64,000 nt of DNA. Source: Pseudomonas sp. MRSN 12121. GTDB lineage: Bacteria > Pseudomonadota > Gammaproteobacteria > Pseudomonadales > Pseudomonadaceae. Positions 1-8,311 of this stretch are shown here, piece after piece; the first letter of the stretch is position 1, and each line of letters opens with the position of its first letter. Location of the stretch: NCBI RefSeq assembly GCF_000931465.1, contig NZ_CP010892.1, forward strand, positions 5,355,388 to 5,419,387, written 5' to 3'. The notes beneath the pieces are model-generated. The model saw nothing but the letters and a program-made list of their open reading frames with translations, was not told the DNA's origin and searched no databases. The position numbers were made by a program, and so were the translations under genes.

Positions 1-290
1 TAGTCATGCCCGGCCTGCTCGATCATCTGCGCCAGGGCCTCCATCGCCGGCAGCTGCTCCAGGCGCGCCTCCAGCGGAGACAGGCGCCGCAGGTATTTCT
101 GGCGCAGTACCGACTGCATGTTCTGCAGGTTACTGGCCCGTTCCAGCAGGTCGAGGCGGCTGCGAATCCGCTTGCGTACCTTGCCGGCCTCGCCGAACAC
201 CGGCACCGCCAGGCTCTGGCTGAGCAGGAACATGGCCGTGAACACCATCCCGAGAAAGGCCAGGATGAACTCGCTGGGAATATGACTCAT
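1..290 (-). CDS. tadB: TadB-like pilus assembly membrane protein (partial)
   Basis: This is the N-terminal part of a protein whose 3' end lies outside the window. It starts MSHIPSEFILAFLGMVFTAM with a hydrophobic segment at about residues 8-26, then a basic and helical stretch. Its place directly after the TadA ATPase (2 bp gap) fits TadB, the inner-membrane GspF-family platform protein of Flp/Tad pili. Only about 96 residues are visible, so the GspF domain itself cannot be seen and the call leans on gene order. Confidence 0.72.
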   Translation of the reverse strand, partial: MSHIPSEFILAFLGMVFTAMFLLSQSLAVPVFGEAGKVRKRIRSRLDLLERASNLQNMQSVLRQKYLRRLSPLEARLEQLPAMEALAQMIEQAGHD

Positions 291-292
291 GG

Positions 293-1726
293 CTAGCCCT
301 CCATCCATTCAGGCCGGAACAGGCTGAGCGGCAACTCGATCCCGCGCTTGGCCAGCACATCGCGGAAGGCCGGGACCATGCCGGTGGGACGAAACTCGCC
401 CAGCACCTCGCCCTTCTCCCCCACGCCATTGCGCACGAAAGAAAAGATCTCGGTCATGGTGATGATCTCCCCTTCCATGCCGTTGATTTCCTGCACGCTG
501 ACCAGCCGGCGCGTACCGTCTTCCTGCCGTTCCAGCTGGATGACCACGCCGATGGCCGAGGCGATCTGCTGGCGCAGGGCCTTGATCGGAAAGGTCGCAC
601 CGGTCATCGACACCATGTTCTCGATCCGCCCCAGGGCATCGCGGGCGGTGTTGGCGTGGATGGTGGTCAACGAACCGTCGTGGCCGGTATTCATCGCCGT
701 CAGCATGTCCAGCGCCTCGGCGCCCCGCACCTCACCGATCACGATGCGGTCCGGGCGCATCCGCAGGCTGTTGCGCACCAGTTCGCGCTGGCTCACCTCG
801 CCGCGCCCCTCGATGTTCGACGGGCGGGTTTCCAGGCGTACCACGTGGGGTTGCTGCAGCTGCAACTCGGCCGAGTCTTCGATGGTCACGATCCGCTCGT
901 TGTGCGGGATGAAACTGGACAGCACATTGAGCATGGTGGTCTTGCCGCTGCCGGTGCCGCCGGAGATCAGCACATTCAGCCGCCCGCGGACGATGGCCTT
1001 GAGCATCAGGGCGATGGCCGGGGTCAGGGTGCCCATCTGCACCAGGCTCTCGGTGTTGAGCAGATCCACGGCGAAGCGGCGGATCGACATGCTCGGCCCG
1101 TCGATGGCCAGCGGGGGGATGATCGCATTCACCCGGGAACCGTCTTTCAGGCGGGCGTCCACCAGCGGCGAAGACTCGTCGATGCGCCGCCCCAGGCTGG
1201 AAACGATGCGATCGATGATGTTGAGCAAGTGCTGGTCGTCGCGAAAACGCACATCCGTGCGTTGCAGCTTGCCGAAACGCTCGACGTACACCGAGGCATG
1301 CCCGTTGACCAGGATGTCCGACACCGTGTGATCGTTCAGCAGCGGCTCCAGGGGGCCCAGGCCCAGCACCTCGTCGGCGATCTGCTTGAGAATCAGCTGC
1401 CGGCTGCTGGCGTTGACCGGCGCTGAATGCTCATCGAGCAGGCGCTGGCAGATGTCGCGGATCTGCCGTGTGGCTTCGGCGGGCTCCAGGGAATCGAGGA
1501 GCGACAGGTCCATGACCTTGAGCAGTTGCTGGTAGATTTTTTCCCGCCACTCGCTCTCCATCGGGCCGAGCTTGGTCTTGGTTTCATAGATCAGGTCCGG
1601 CACGGCGGCCTCCCAGGCCATGAGCGCGCTGGCGCACGCCTCGCCGTCGAGGGGCGCTTGCGGTTTCTCTGCCGGGGCCTGCTTGCCGGGGTGCTGACGC
1701 AGGCGATTACGAAAGTCGCTGAGCAT
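293..1726 (-). CDS. tadA: TadA/CpaF pilus assembly ATPase
   Basis: This is the secretion ATPase (GspE/VirB11 superfamily) that powers Flp pilus assembly at the cytoplasmic face of the inner membrane. The 477-residue product has a Walker A motif GGTGSGKT near residue 255, the downstream IVTIEDSAEL (Asp box), the Walker B-like RPDRIVIGEVRG and a His box around NTGHDGSLTTIHAN. The N-terminal domain contains the typical LGLGPLEPLL and VSDILVNG signature of CpaF proteins. The gene lies 3 bp after tadZ and 2 bp before tadB in one minus-strand operon. Length and motifs are complete, with no sign of damage. Confidence 0.95.
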   Translation of the reverse strand: MLSDFRNRLRQHPGKQAPAEKPQAPLDGEACASALMAWEAAVPDLIYETKTKLGPMESEWREKIYQQLLKVMDLSLLDSLEPAEATRQIRDICQRLLDEHSAPVNASSRQLILKQIADEVLGLGPLEPLLNDHTVSDILVNGHASVYVERFGKLQRTDVRFRDDQHLLNIIDRIVSSLGRRIDESSPLVDARLKDGSRVNAIIPPLAIDGPSMSIRRFAVDLLNTESLVQMGTLTPAIALMLKAIVRGRLNVLISGGTGSGKTTMLNVLSSFIPHNERIVTIEDSAELQLQQPHVVRLETRPSNIEGRGEVSQRELVRNSLRMRPDRIVIGEVRGAEALDMLTAMNTGHDGSLTTIHANTARDALGRIENMVSMTGATFPIKALRQQIASAIGVVIQLERQEDGTRRLVSVQEINGMEGEIITMTEIFSFVRNGVGEKGEVLGEFRPTGMVPAFRDVLAKRGIELPLSLFRPEWMEG

Positions 1727-1729
1727 GGC

Positions 1730-2947
1730 CTAGCCTCCGAACAGACGGTTGACGGTACGTTTGAACAAACTCTTGCGGGCGATCTCGATGCCGACCAGGT
1801 TCTGGGTCAGCTCGCGCAGCGCCAGGGTCACGGCGGAACGCGGCGCGTGCCGCTCCAGCGGTACGCCGGTGTTCTGGCTCTCGCTGACCGCCGCATAGTC
1901 GTTGGGCAGGGTCTGCAGGGCCGGGCAGCGCAGGGCATCGGCAATGTCCTTGAGGCTCACCGGCGACGCCTTGTTGTAGCGGTTGACCACCACCTGGATC
2001 CGGCTGCCCTGCACATTCAGGTCCTCGCGCAGGATACGGGTCAGGCGGGTGCCGTCCTTCAGGTGGCTGAGGCTCTGTTGCAGCACCACATAAATGTGGT
2101 CGGCCTGCTCCAGGGTGACGCCGGTGAGGTGGTCGATCTGGCGTGGCAGATCCACCACCACCCAGTCGTAGGTGCCACGGGCCAGGCGCAACAGTTTTTC
2201 CAGCTGCTCCAGGTGCACATCCTGGGTCAGGCACAGTTCTCCGGTGCGCCCGCCCAGCACATGCAGGGTCTGGCTGAAGTGGTTGCAATAGCCACGCAGG
2301 GCAATGCTATCCAGGGACTCGACCTGCTTCAGCACATCCACATGGCTGTGGGCAGGCACCACATCCAGGCAGTGCGCCACGCTGCCGAACTGCAGGTCCA
2401 GGTCCAGCAACAGGGTCCTGCCGCCGCGGTCGGCCAGTTGCTGCGCCAGGTTGCAGGCCAGCATCGAGGCGCCCGAACCGCCCTTGGCGTTCATGACCGC
2501 GATCAGCTTGCCGCCGGTGCCCTGCTCTGCGTTGGCCTCCATCTGCATGCGGCCGATGGCGGCCTGCAATTCCTCCGCCGCGACCGGCTCGGGCAGGAAA
2601 TCCCGGGCTCCGGCCTGCATCGCCAGGCGGATGCCCTCGCGTTCATCCAGCGGGCCGCAGACCAGTAGCGGTGGGCGCTCCTTGGCGGGATGCTGCAACA
2701 AGGCCGCCAGTTCTTCGCGCCATAGATGGCTGACGCGCAGCAGCAGGAAGTCGGGCATCTGCTCCAACCCGTACAGCGGATCGGTGTGACCGTTACTGAC
2801 CAGGCGAGTGCTGACCTGCAGGTTCGGCAATCCCTGGCTCAACGCTTGCAGATGGTTCAAGGCCGTCGCGTCGCGCCCGCTGATCAGCAGGCGTTTGCCT
2901 TGCTTTCCAGCCGCAGCGACGACGGGCGCTTCTCGAGTACTCAACAT
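1730..2947 (-). CDS. tadZ: TadZ/CpaE-like MinD-family pilus localisation protein
   Basis: A 405-residue protein with a receiver-like N-terminal domain (about residues 15-135) that lacks a clear phosphoacceptor Asp, followed by a ParA/MinD ATPase domain. The deviant Walker A motif KGGSGAS sits at residues 155-161, and LLLDLDLQFGSVAH and VVVDLPRQ follow as switch and Walker B-type motifs. TadZ/CpaE proteins place the Tad secretion machine at the cell pole. The start overlaps the end of the preceding TadE-like gene by 7 bp, which implies translational coupling. Confidence 0.9.
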   Translation of the reverse strand: MLSTREAPVVAAAGKQGKRLLISGRDATALNHLQALSQGLPNLQVSTRLVSNGHTDPLYGLEQMPDFLLLRVSHLWREELAALLQHPAKERPPLLVCGPLDEREGIRLAMQAGARDFLPEPVAAEELQAAIGRMQMEANAEQGTGGKLIAVMNAKGGSGASMLACNLAQQLADRGGRTLLLDLDLQFGSVAHCLDVVPAHSHVDVLKQVESLDSIALRGYCNHFSQTLHVLGGRTGELCLTQDVHLEQLEKLLRLARGTYDWVVVDLPRQIDHLTGVTLEQADHIYVVLQQSLSHLKDGTRLTRILREDLNVQGSRIQVVVNRYNKASPVSLKDIADALRCPALQTLPNDYAAVSESQNTGVPLERHAPRSAVTLALRELTQNLVGIEIARKSLFKRTVNRLFGG

Positions 2948-3444
2948 GGCGTGATCTCCGGTGTGACTGCTGCCTGGGGTTGTCGACCGAGGCTTTCACG
3001 CGGCACGGTCGAGCGGAACACCGGTAAGACAAAGACTCCGTTGAACCCAGGAATCAGCAGGTTGAAACTGAAATTGGTGACCTGGAGCTGGATGTAGCGA
3101 ATGGCGGCATATCCATTGCTGCCGGTCAGATCGTTGGGGCTGGCGACCACCGCACCGTTGGCGTCCAGGTAAACCAGGTTGAGGTTGGCGGATGTCAGGT
3201 TGTTGAGCAGGCTGCTCGGACCGCTGTTGGTGGACGCATTGAACATCGCCCGGCGCAGGATCACCGGGTCGTTGATATCGCATACCGCCGCCAGGCGCGC
3301 GCCGCGGCGCACGGTTTCGTTCAGGGCGTTGACGGTGAAGTACAGGCGGCCCATCTCCAGCACGCCGAACAACAGGGTGAACAGCACCAGGCTGGTGATC
3401 GCGAACTCCACGGTGTACAGCCCACGCATGCCTTTGACGTTCAT
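2941..3444 (-). CDS. TadE-like pseudopilin (TadF position)
   Basis: A 167-residue TadE-family protein with one N-terminal membrane helix: after MNVKGMRGLYTVEFAITSLV comes LFTLLFGVLEMGRLYF. The YTVEF segment matches the pseudopilin processing region with a Glu at about +5, so the prepilin peptidase encoded upstream probably processes it. The ATG at 3444 is chosen because it overlaps the stop of the upstream gene by one base (TGATG arrangement); longer readings upstream are in the frame of a shadow. It is the second of two tandem TadE-like genes and corresponds in position to TadF. Confidence 0.82.
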   Translation of the reverse strand: MNVKGMRGLYTVEFAITSLVLFTLLFGVLEMGRLYFTVNALNETVRRGARLAAVCDINDPVILRRAMFNASTNSGPSSLLNNLTSANLNLVYLDANGAVVASPNDLTGSNGYAAIRYIQLQVTNFSFNLLIPGFNGVFVLPVFRSTVPRESLGRQPQAAVTPEITPC

Positions 3445-3914
3445 CACAAAGCCCTCATGACCACGGTCGAAGTCAACGCCAGGCCCAGCGGTACGCTGCT
3501 GCCATACAAGGCGGGCAAGGCGCTGCCGATCACTGGCACATAGGTGTAGGTGATGCTGACCTGGACATGCTCGGTCCCCACCGCACTGACGGTGACATTG
3601 CCGGTGGTCAGCCCCGGCACGACCGCCGGATAGCCATTGGGATTGGCCGGCACGCCATAGACCGCGACGCTCTTGGTCTGGGTCTGCAACGTGTCGCTCA
3701 GGTCGAGCTTGCCGAGGGTGGGGTTCCACGCCTGGCCGGCGACATAACGCCCGGCATCGCGGCTGGCCTGCATCAGGCTGTTGTACTGGAACAGCATGCG
3801 GCCGAACTCGGCGAAGGTCAGCATCAGCAGCAGCAACAACGGCAGCGTCAGCACCAGCTCCACCATCGCCATCCCGCTCTGGTCGTGCGGCGCTCGGAAA
3901 CCTGTGCGTCCCAT
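3444..3914 (-). CDS. tadE: TadE-like pseudopilin
   Basis: A 156-residue protein with the classic TadE start: a short basic N-terminus, then SGMAMVELVLTLPLLLLLML as processing site and membrane helix at about residues 13-34. The next stretch, FAEFGRMLFQYNSLMQASRD, is the conserved amphipathic segment of the family. TadE proteins are minor pseudopilins needed for Flp pilus biogenesis. It sits 8 bp after tadG and overlaps the next TadE-like gene by one base. Confidence 0.87.
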   Translation of the reverse strand: MGRTGFRAPHDQSGMAMVELVLTLPLLLLLMLTFAEFGRMLFQYNSLMQASRDAGRYVAGQAWNPTLGKLDLSDTLQTQTKSVAVYGVPANPNGYPAVVPGLTTGNVTVSAVGTEHVQVSITYTYVPVIGSALPALYGSSVPLGLALTSTVVMRAL

Positions 3915-3922
3915 AAAGCCTC

Positions 3923-5263
3923 CTAGGAATCGGTGCTGGGCGTCTGGCTGTTGTCGATATAGGTCTTGTACAGCTGGATGATCTGCGGCCCGTTGCTGCT
4001 GGCCGGGTTGGGGCCTGGCACGTTGTCGCCTTCGCAGGCGCTCACAAACTGACCGAAGATCTGCGCCTCATTGCCCTTTTGCGATTCGGGCTGCAGGACG
4101 AAGTAGCAGCCGAAACCCAGCACCGGTATCGACGAGGCCCCATCGTTCTTGCCGCTACAGTTGCCGATCACGATCTTGATGATCCGCCGTTCGAACGCCC
4201 CGCCGCTCTGGCAGCCACCACCGCCGCCGGAAACGCAGCCGGCGGAGTCCTGGACCCAGTTGTTGTAGTCGTACAAGGCGCTGCCACCGGCGGACAGGTT
4301 GCCGCTGCTGGATGTCACCGCCTGGCTGTCGTACTGGATCTGCGCCAGCGTATCGTCGTAGGTGAACGACTTGGCATTGACCGTGGTGACCAGGTCCGGT
4401 GGATAGTCCGCGGCCTTCAAGCCACCGGAATACTCGTTGAAGCGCGTATTGAGGCCCTGGGCGGAAGGCCCCACGGTGTTCCCCGGCTTGGTCTGGACGT
4501 TCGAGCCAACGTTGTTGCACTGGCTGATGCCACCCGCCAACCCCTCGCGGACCGTGCTGCCACCGGAGCCGAAATCGAGCAGCTGGAAGTTGCCGGGGCC
4601 GATTGCCGAACTGTTGCCGGCGGCGGTTTTCAGTACCTGTGGATCGCCGAACTTGAAGCCCCAGAAGGTCCCGGTGGCCGGACTGTTCTTCGTCGGGTCG
4701 CCGCACACCATCAAGGGCGTCAGGTCGCACGGGCTGGTGGGGCTGGGCCCGGCGGTGGCGACGGCGCTCACCGACTTGCTGCCGACACCGTTGCCCAGGG
4801 CCTGGAAGACGCCCCAGAAGAAGCCGCTCAGGGAATAGTTGCCGACCGTCACCCGCACGTAGCTGGCATTGGCCGGCCCCGGGAAGGAGAACGGTCCGTA
4901 GACGCTGGCCGCCAGTTCCACCGTGGCAAAGCCGCCGACATTGTTGCCGATGGCGGTGGCCAATTCCTGGTTGCCGCTGGCACTGGCATTCAGGCTCAGG
5001 GTATTGAGCGCGGCGGTCTGCGCCAGGCTCGCGGCCCCTGTCGTACCCAGCACCATGCTCAAAGTCTTGGCACCACTGAGGGCCGCTGCGTCCACCGCAT
5101 TCTGCAGCCGGGACTTGTTCACCAGCATGTGGCCGCCATCCAGCGCCAGGGCTCCCAGCAACAACATCGAGGCCAGCGCGATCACGACCAGTACGATCAT
5201 GGCGCCGCCCTGCTGCCGTGGAAATGCGCTCAATGGCTGTTGGATTCGCGCGCTCATCATCAA
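3923..5263 (-). CDS. tadG: TadG-like pilus assembly protein
   Basis: A 446-residue protein with a TadG-type N-terminus: QQGGAMIVLVVIALASMLLL is a single membrane helix at about residues 18-43, followed by LDGGHMLVNKSRLQNAVDAA. The remainder (about 400 residues) is predicted periplasmic, rich in Gly, Ser and Asn, and contains several Cys residues that could form disulphides. TadG proteins are thought to anchor the Tad machine in the envelope. The von Willebrand A MIDAS motif found in some TadG proteins is not obvious here. The gene belongs to the minus-strand tad operon between rcpC and tadE. Confidence 0.82.
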   Translation of the reverse strand: MMMSARIQQPLSAFPRQQGGAMIVLVVIALASMLLLGALALDGGHMLVNKSRLQNAVDAAALSGAKTLSMVLGTTGAASLAQTAALNTLSLNASASGNQELATAIGNNVGGFATVELAASVYGPFSFPGPANASYVRVTVGNYSLSGFFWGVFQALGNGVGSKSVSAVATAGPSPTSPCDLTPLMVCGDPTKNSPATGTFWGFKFGDPQVLKTAAGNSSAIGPGNFQLLDFGSGGSTVREGLAGGISQCNNVGSNVQTKPGNTVGPSAQGLNTRFNEYSGGLKAADYPPDLVTTVNAKSFTYDDTLAQIQYDSQAVTSSSGNLSAGGSALYDYNNWVQDSAGCVSGGGGGCQSGGAFERRIIKIVIGNCSGKNDGASSIPVLGFGCYFVLQPESQKGNEAQIFGQFVSACEGDNVPGPNPASSNGPQIIQLYKTYIDNSQTPSTDS

Positions 5264-5297
5264 GCCCTCTTTATCCGCCCTTGTCGTGCCCGATCGT

Positions 5298-6104
5298 TTA
5301 CAACTGGGACTTCACGACGTTGACCTCGATCCCGCGAATCACCGTGATGCCGCTATCGTTGACGGCCCGCTGGCGCACGACGGGATGCACCACGGGAGGC
5401 GCCGGCGCTTCCTGGACCATGGCCACCGGTTCGGCGACCGCGGCTTGCTTCTGGTTGTCCAGCGGGTTGCGCAGGGCCAGTTGCAGCTTGCCGGCGGTCA
5501 TGCCCTTGACCAGCTCCTCGGCCTGGACAGGCGTCATTTCCAGGGTGACCGCCCGCACGACCACCGGTTGGGTCTTGTCGGTGCTGGCCGTCTGGTCCAC
5601 CGCCAGCACCCGCAGGTCTTGCAGGATGGTCCTGGACTCGGCATTCCCGTCGTTGCCGGTCTGCCGGGTAGCCAGCACATCGACCCGATTGCCTGGCAAG
5701 AGGAACCCGCCGACGCCGACCACATCGTCGACCCGCACCGAAATGGCCCGCTTGCTCGGTTCGATCAGCGATGCCAGGGTGCTGCCGCCCAAATGTTCGG
5801 CCAGGCGCGCGCCGCGCAGGATGTCGCCGCGCAGCATGGAGAAGGTGGCGATCTTGCCCACCACCTTGTCGGTGGCGTCGAAGGCGTCCTCGGGAACGGT
5901 TTCCTTGGGCATGCGCACCAGCGCCACCTGTTGCGGCTCGACCATTTGCCCGAAGGCGATTTCCACGGTCGCCACCACCACGTTCTGCTGGTTATCGTCG
6001 GGGCTGGCATTGAGTCGTGCATTGAGCCAGTTGTTGGCCATCCATGCCGCACCCAGGCCCAGCACCACGGACAAGGTCACCAGTGTGAAAGTGCGAGAAC
6101 TCAT
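5298..6104 (-). CDS. rcpC: RcpC/CpaB Flp pilus assembly protein
   Basis: A 268-residue protein with an N-terminal membrane segment (about residues 7-25, TLVTLSVVLGLGAAWMANNW) followed by a SAF/antifreeze-like domain at about 42-105 (VVVATVEIAFGQMVEPQQV). A second conserved segment with SVRVDDVVGVGGFLLPGNRV follows, the hallmark of CpaB/RcpC. The family acts in the periplasm with the RcpA secretin. No rcpA gene lies between rcpC and tadZ here, unlike the usual order rcpC-rcpA-tadZ, so the secretin must be encoded elsewhere, probably to the left of the window. Confidence 0.9.
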   Translation of the reverse strand: MSSRTFTLVTLSVVLGLGAAWMANNWLNARLNASPDDNQQNVVVATVEIAFGQMVEPQQVALVRMPKETVPEDAFDATDKVVGKIATFSMLRGDILRGARLAEHLGGSTLASLIEPSKRAISVRVDDVVGVGGFLLPGNRVDVLATRQTGNDGNAESRTILQDLRVLAVDQTASTDKTQPVVVRAVTLEMTPVQAEELVKGMTAGKLQLALRNPLDNQKQAAVAEPVAMVQEAPAPPVVHPVVRQRAVNDSGITVIRGIEVNVVKSQL

Positions 6105-6120
6105 GTCGGTATCTCCTTAC

Positions 6121-7440
6121 TCAAAGAAAATCGAGCTGGACGAAATAGCTGTGCCAGGCCCACTCCAGCTCCACGCTTGACAGCGGTCCGCTGGCGCCCA
6201 CGTAACGCTGGCGATCGAGCGCCATGCTCAAGAGATCCCTTGGGTGACAAGGAACCAGCGGCATGCTTTCGGCGCCGTAGAGTTCCTCCAGGACGTAGCG
6301 CAACAGCTGGGGGTCATAGTGGGTACCCAGGCGCTCCGTCTCTTGAATCCAGATGCGTTCGTACTCCTCGGGCTTGAGGTAGCCGAACTGCAGTTTGTAG
6401 CCAATACGCCGCAGGAAGGCCTCGTCGGCCAGCTCCAGCGGGTTCAGGTTGGTGGAAAACACCAGGACCAGGTCGAAGGGCAGCTCGCAGTGCCGCCCGC
6501 CACCGAGATTGAGGAAGTCACGCTTCTCCTCCATCGGAACGATCCAGCGATTGAGCAACTCCGCGGGAGCCATGCGCTGGCGCCCCATGTCGTCGATGAC
6601 GAACAGGCCGTTGCTGGCCTTGAGCTGCAAGGGCGCCTGGTACTGGCGAGTGAACGGGTCGTAGCGGATATCCAGCTGCTCCATGGTCAGCTCGCCGCCG
6701 GTGATGACGATCGGCCGTTCGCAGCACAGCAGCCGACGGTCGATTCCTTCATTGAGCAGCAGGCTGTTCTGCGCGTCGCCGGCATCCAGGCGCCGGTGCA
6801 CCTGGGGGTCGTAGACCTCGATTACCGCATCGTTGATCGCAATGGCATGAGGCACCCAGATGGCCTCGGAAAACAGCCGGATCAAGCGGCTGCTGACATA
6901 GGTCTTGCCCGTCCCGGCCGGCCCGTAAATCATGATTGCGCGGCCGGAGTTCAAGGCCACGCCCAGCTGATCGAGCATGTTCTGCGCCAGCACCATCGAG
7001 CCGAAGGAAGCCTGCATGTCCCGGGCGCTGATGCGGCCATGGTGAATGGTCTGGACCTTGAGCAGCGAGCGATAGGCGCCGACCGGAAAGGGCGCCGCGC
7101 CGATGTAGCCGCTGCGTGACAGGGCGTCGCGGGCGGTGCTGCGGCCGCGCTCGGTCAGCCCGAAGCGCAAGCCCTGGCCGGTGCCCTGGCCGAGGACCTC
7201 GATCCGATGATCCTGGCGCAGGAAATTGAGGACTTCTTCAACAACCGCCCCGGTCAGCGCCAGGCGCTCGACCAGCCGTGGCATGTCCAGCACGCCCGCA
7301 TCGTGCAGGTGCTTGCAGACTAGGTCCGCGAGGAAATTGTCCGCCAGCCCGGTCTCGAGGATGGTGCGCGGCTGGGGAGCCAGCCGCTGCACTGCCTCGC
7401 GTTCTTTGCCGTTCGGCCGGCTGTTGCTGATGGCATACAT
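6121..7440 (-). CDS. AAA+ ATPase of the Tad locus
   Basis: A 439-residue AAA+ protein. Residues 1-120 look like a winged-helix or DprA-like regulatory domain (RTILETGLADNFLADLVCKH). The ATPase core has Walker A GPAGTGKT near residue 177, Walker B LFVIDDMG, sensor-1 Asn in FSTNLNPLE and an arginine pair in DEAFLRRIGYKLQF. It is not TadA, which is a separate gene. Its place between the prepilin peptidase and rcpC, with 14-16 bp gaps, ties it to pilus assembly, perhaps as a chaperone-like ATPase. I recall AAA+ proteins annotated as associated with Flp assembly, but the function is inferred from context. Confidence 0.75.
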   Translation of the reverse strand: MYAISNSRPNGKEREAVQRLAPQPRTILETGLADNFLADLVCKHLHDAGVLDMPRLVERLALTGAVVEEVLNFLRQDHRIEVLGQGTGQGLRFGLTERGRSTARDALSRSGYIGAAPFPVGAYRSLLKVQTIHHGRISARDMQASFGSMVLAQNMLDQLGVALNSGRAIMIYGPAGTGKTYVSSRLIRLFSEAIWVPHAIAINDAVIEVYDPQVHRRLDAGDAQNSLLLNEGIDRRLLCCERPIVITGGELTMEQLDIRYDPFTRQYQAPLQLKASNGLFVIDDMGRQRMAPAELLNRWIVPMEEKRDFLNLGGGRHCELPFDLVLVFSTNLNPLELADEAFLRRIGYKLQFGYLKPEEYERIWIQETERLGTHYDPQLLRYVLEELYGAESMPLVPCHPRDLLSMALDRQRYVGASGPLSSVELEWAWHSYFVQLDFL

Positions 7441-7454
7441 AATGTTCTCCTGAG

Positions 7455-7973
7455 CTACTGGCCAACGGGCAACCAGAAAAAGCTGGCCAATGTGCCGAGC
7501 AGGATCGCAACCGAATAAGGAAAGGGTTTGCCGGCCACTTCATCGTCCGCCGGCGACAAATAGGCTCTGGCTCGCATCATCAGCCAGTAGCGCCCCATCG
7601 TCTGTTGAACCTGGCCACGCACCAGGACAATCAGAACTCCACACGCACCACCGGCGATAAGGCTGAAAAACGCCGCCCAGAGGGCGTGATGTGGCGTAAG
7701 AAAAGTGCCGACCATGGCCATGAGCTTGACGTCGCCGGCCGCCATTCCCCCAAAGGCGTACAGGGGGAGAAAAACGATAAAGCCGATCGACATGCCCAGC
7801 AGTCCGTAACCGAAGCCAATGACGCCGGAGGCCCAGACCTGACCGGCAATCCCCAGCCCCAACCCCAACAGCACCAAGAGGTTGGGAATACGGTGGCGAC
7901 GCAGATCGCTCACCACCGCAATCCCCAGCAGTCCCAGCATCAATGCAACAGCGAAAAACTGCTCTTTGCCCAT
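7455..7973 (-). CDS. Prepilin peptidase, A24 family (TadV/FppA type)
   Basis: A 172-residue polytopic membrane aspartic protease that should cleave Flp, TadE and TadF prepilins. Both catalytic Asp motifs are visible: SDLRRHRIPN near residue 22 and MAAGDVKLMAMVG (GxGD type) further on. It lacks the N-terminal methylase domain of PilD, as expected for TadV/FppA. The ATG at 7973 is preceded by an AGGG ribosome-binding site; the longer reading from 8030 runs into the end of the flp gene and is not preferred. Gap to flp is 29 bp with no terminator, so the two are probably co-transcribed. Confidence 0.92.
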   Translation of the reverse strand: MGKEQFFAVALMLGLLGIAVVSDLRRHRIPNLLVLLGLGLGIAGQVWASGVIGFGYGLLGMSIGFIVFLPLYAFGGMAAGDVKLMAMVGTFLTPHHALWAAFFSLIAGGACGVLIVLVRGQVQQTMGRYWLMMRARAYLSPADDEVAGKPFPYSVAILLGTLASFFWLPVGQ

Positions 7974-8002
7974 GACTGCATCCCTCGGCGACAGCTGGCG
8001 TG

Positions 8003-8194
8003 TTAGCAGGTCTTGCCCTGGACAGCGCACCCCAGGCTGGTAATGGCTGTCTTCACGTTGGTGCCCAGGGTGATGAAGGCGGCAACAGCCCCCAAAGTGA
8101 TCAACCCGCCGGCCACTGCGTACTCCACGATGGTCAGGCCGTCTTCGTCTTTGGCGAACTTGATTACCGAAGTCTTGATCGATTGCAGATTCAT
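8003..8194 (-). CDS. flp: Flp-type pilin, copy 1
   Basis: A 63-residue type IVb prepilin beginning MNLQSIKTSVIKFAKDEDG. The processing site is G/LTIVEY with Glu at +5 and Tyr at +6, followed by a hydrophobic helix rich in Ala, Gly and Leu. The mature C-terminus carries two Cys residues (SLGCAVQGKTC) that could form a disulphide. The ATG at 8194 has a strong GAGGTGG ribosome-binding site; readings starting further upstream lack one. It is the first gene before the prepilin peptidase and is nearly identical to the copy at 8812-9003. Confidence 0.95.
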   Translation of the reverse strand: MNLQSIKTSVIKFAKDEDGLTIVEYAVAGGLITLGAVAAFITLGTNVKTAITSLGCAVQGKTC

Positions 8195-8257
8195 TTTGTC
8201 CACCTCACTCAAGTGATTTCTTCGAGAGCAGCACTGGCGTACTGCCTGGTTGAACAT

Positions 8258-8311
8258 TAGTCAGGGGAACATTGAGAGGGTTAGGAGTTTTTTGCTGATC
8301 GTTAGGACTTT
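8258..8311 (-). promoter_or_regulatory. Candidate flp copy 1 promoter with two boxes 21 bp apart
   Basis: On the minus strand two related boxes, AAAGTCCTAAC (8301-8311) and AAACTCCTAA (8281-8290), have their TCCTA cores exactly 21 bp apart. CCCCTGACTA (8258-8267) follows, about 64 bp before the flp start. The same three elements with the same spacing lie before the second flp copy. The direct-repeat, two-helical-turn spacing is what an AraC-family or response-regulator dimer would bind, with the proximal box in place of a -35 element. This assignment is inference from conservation. Confidence 0.55.
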
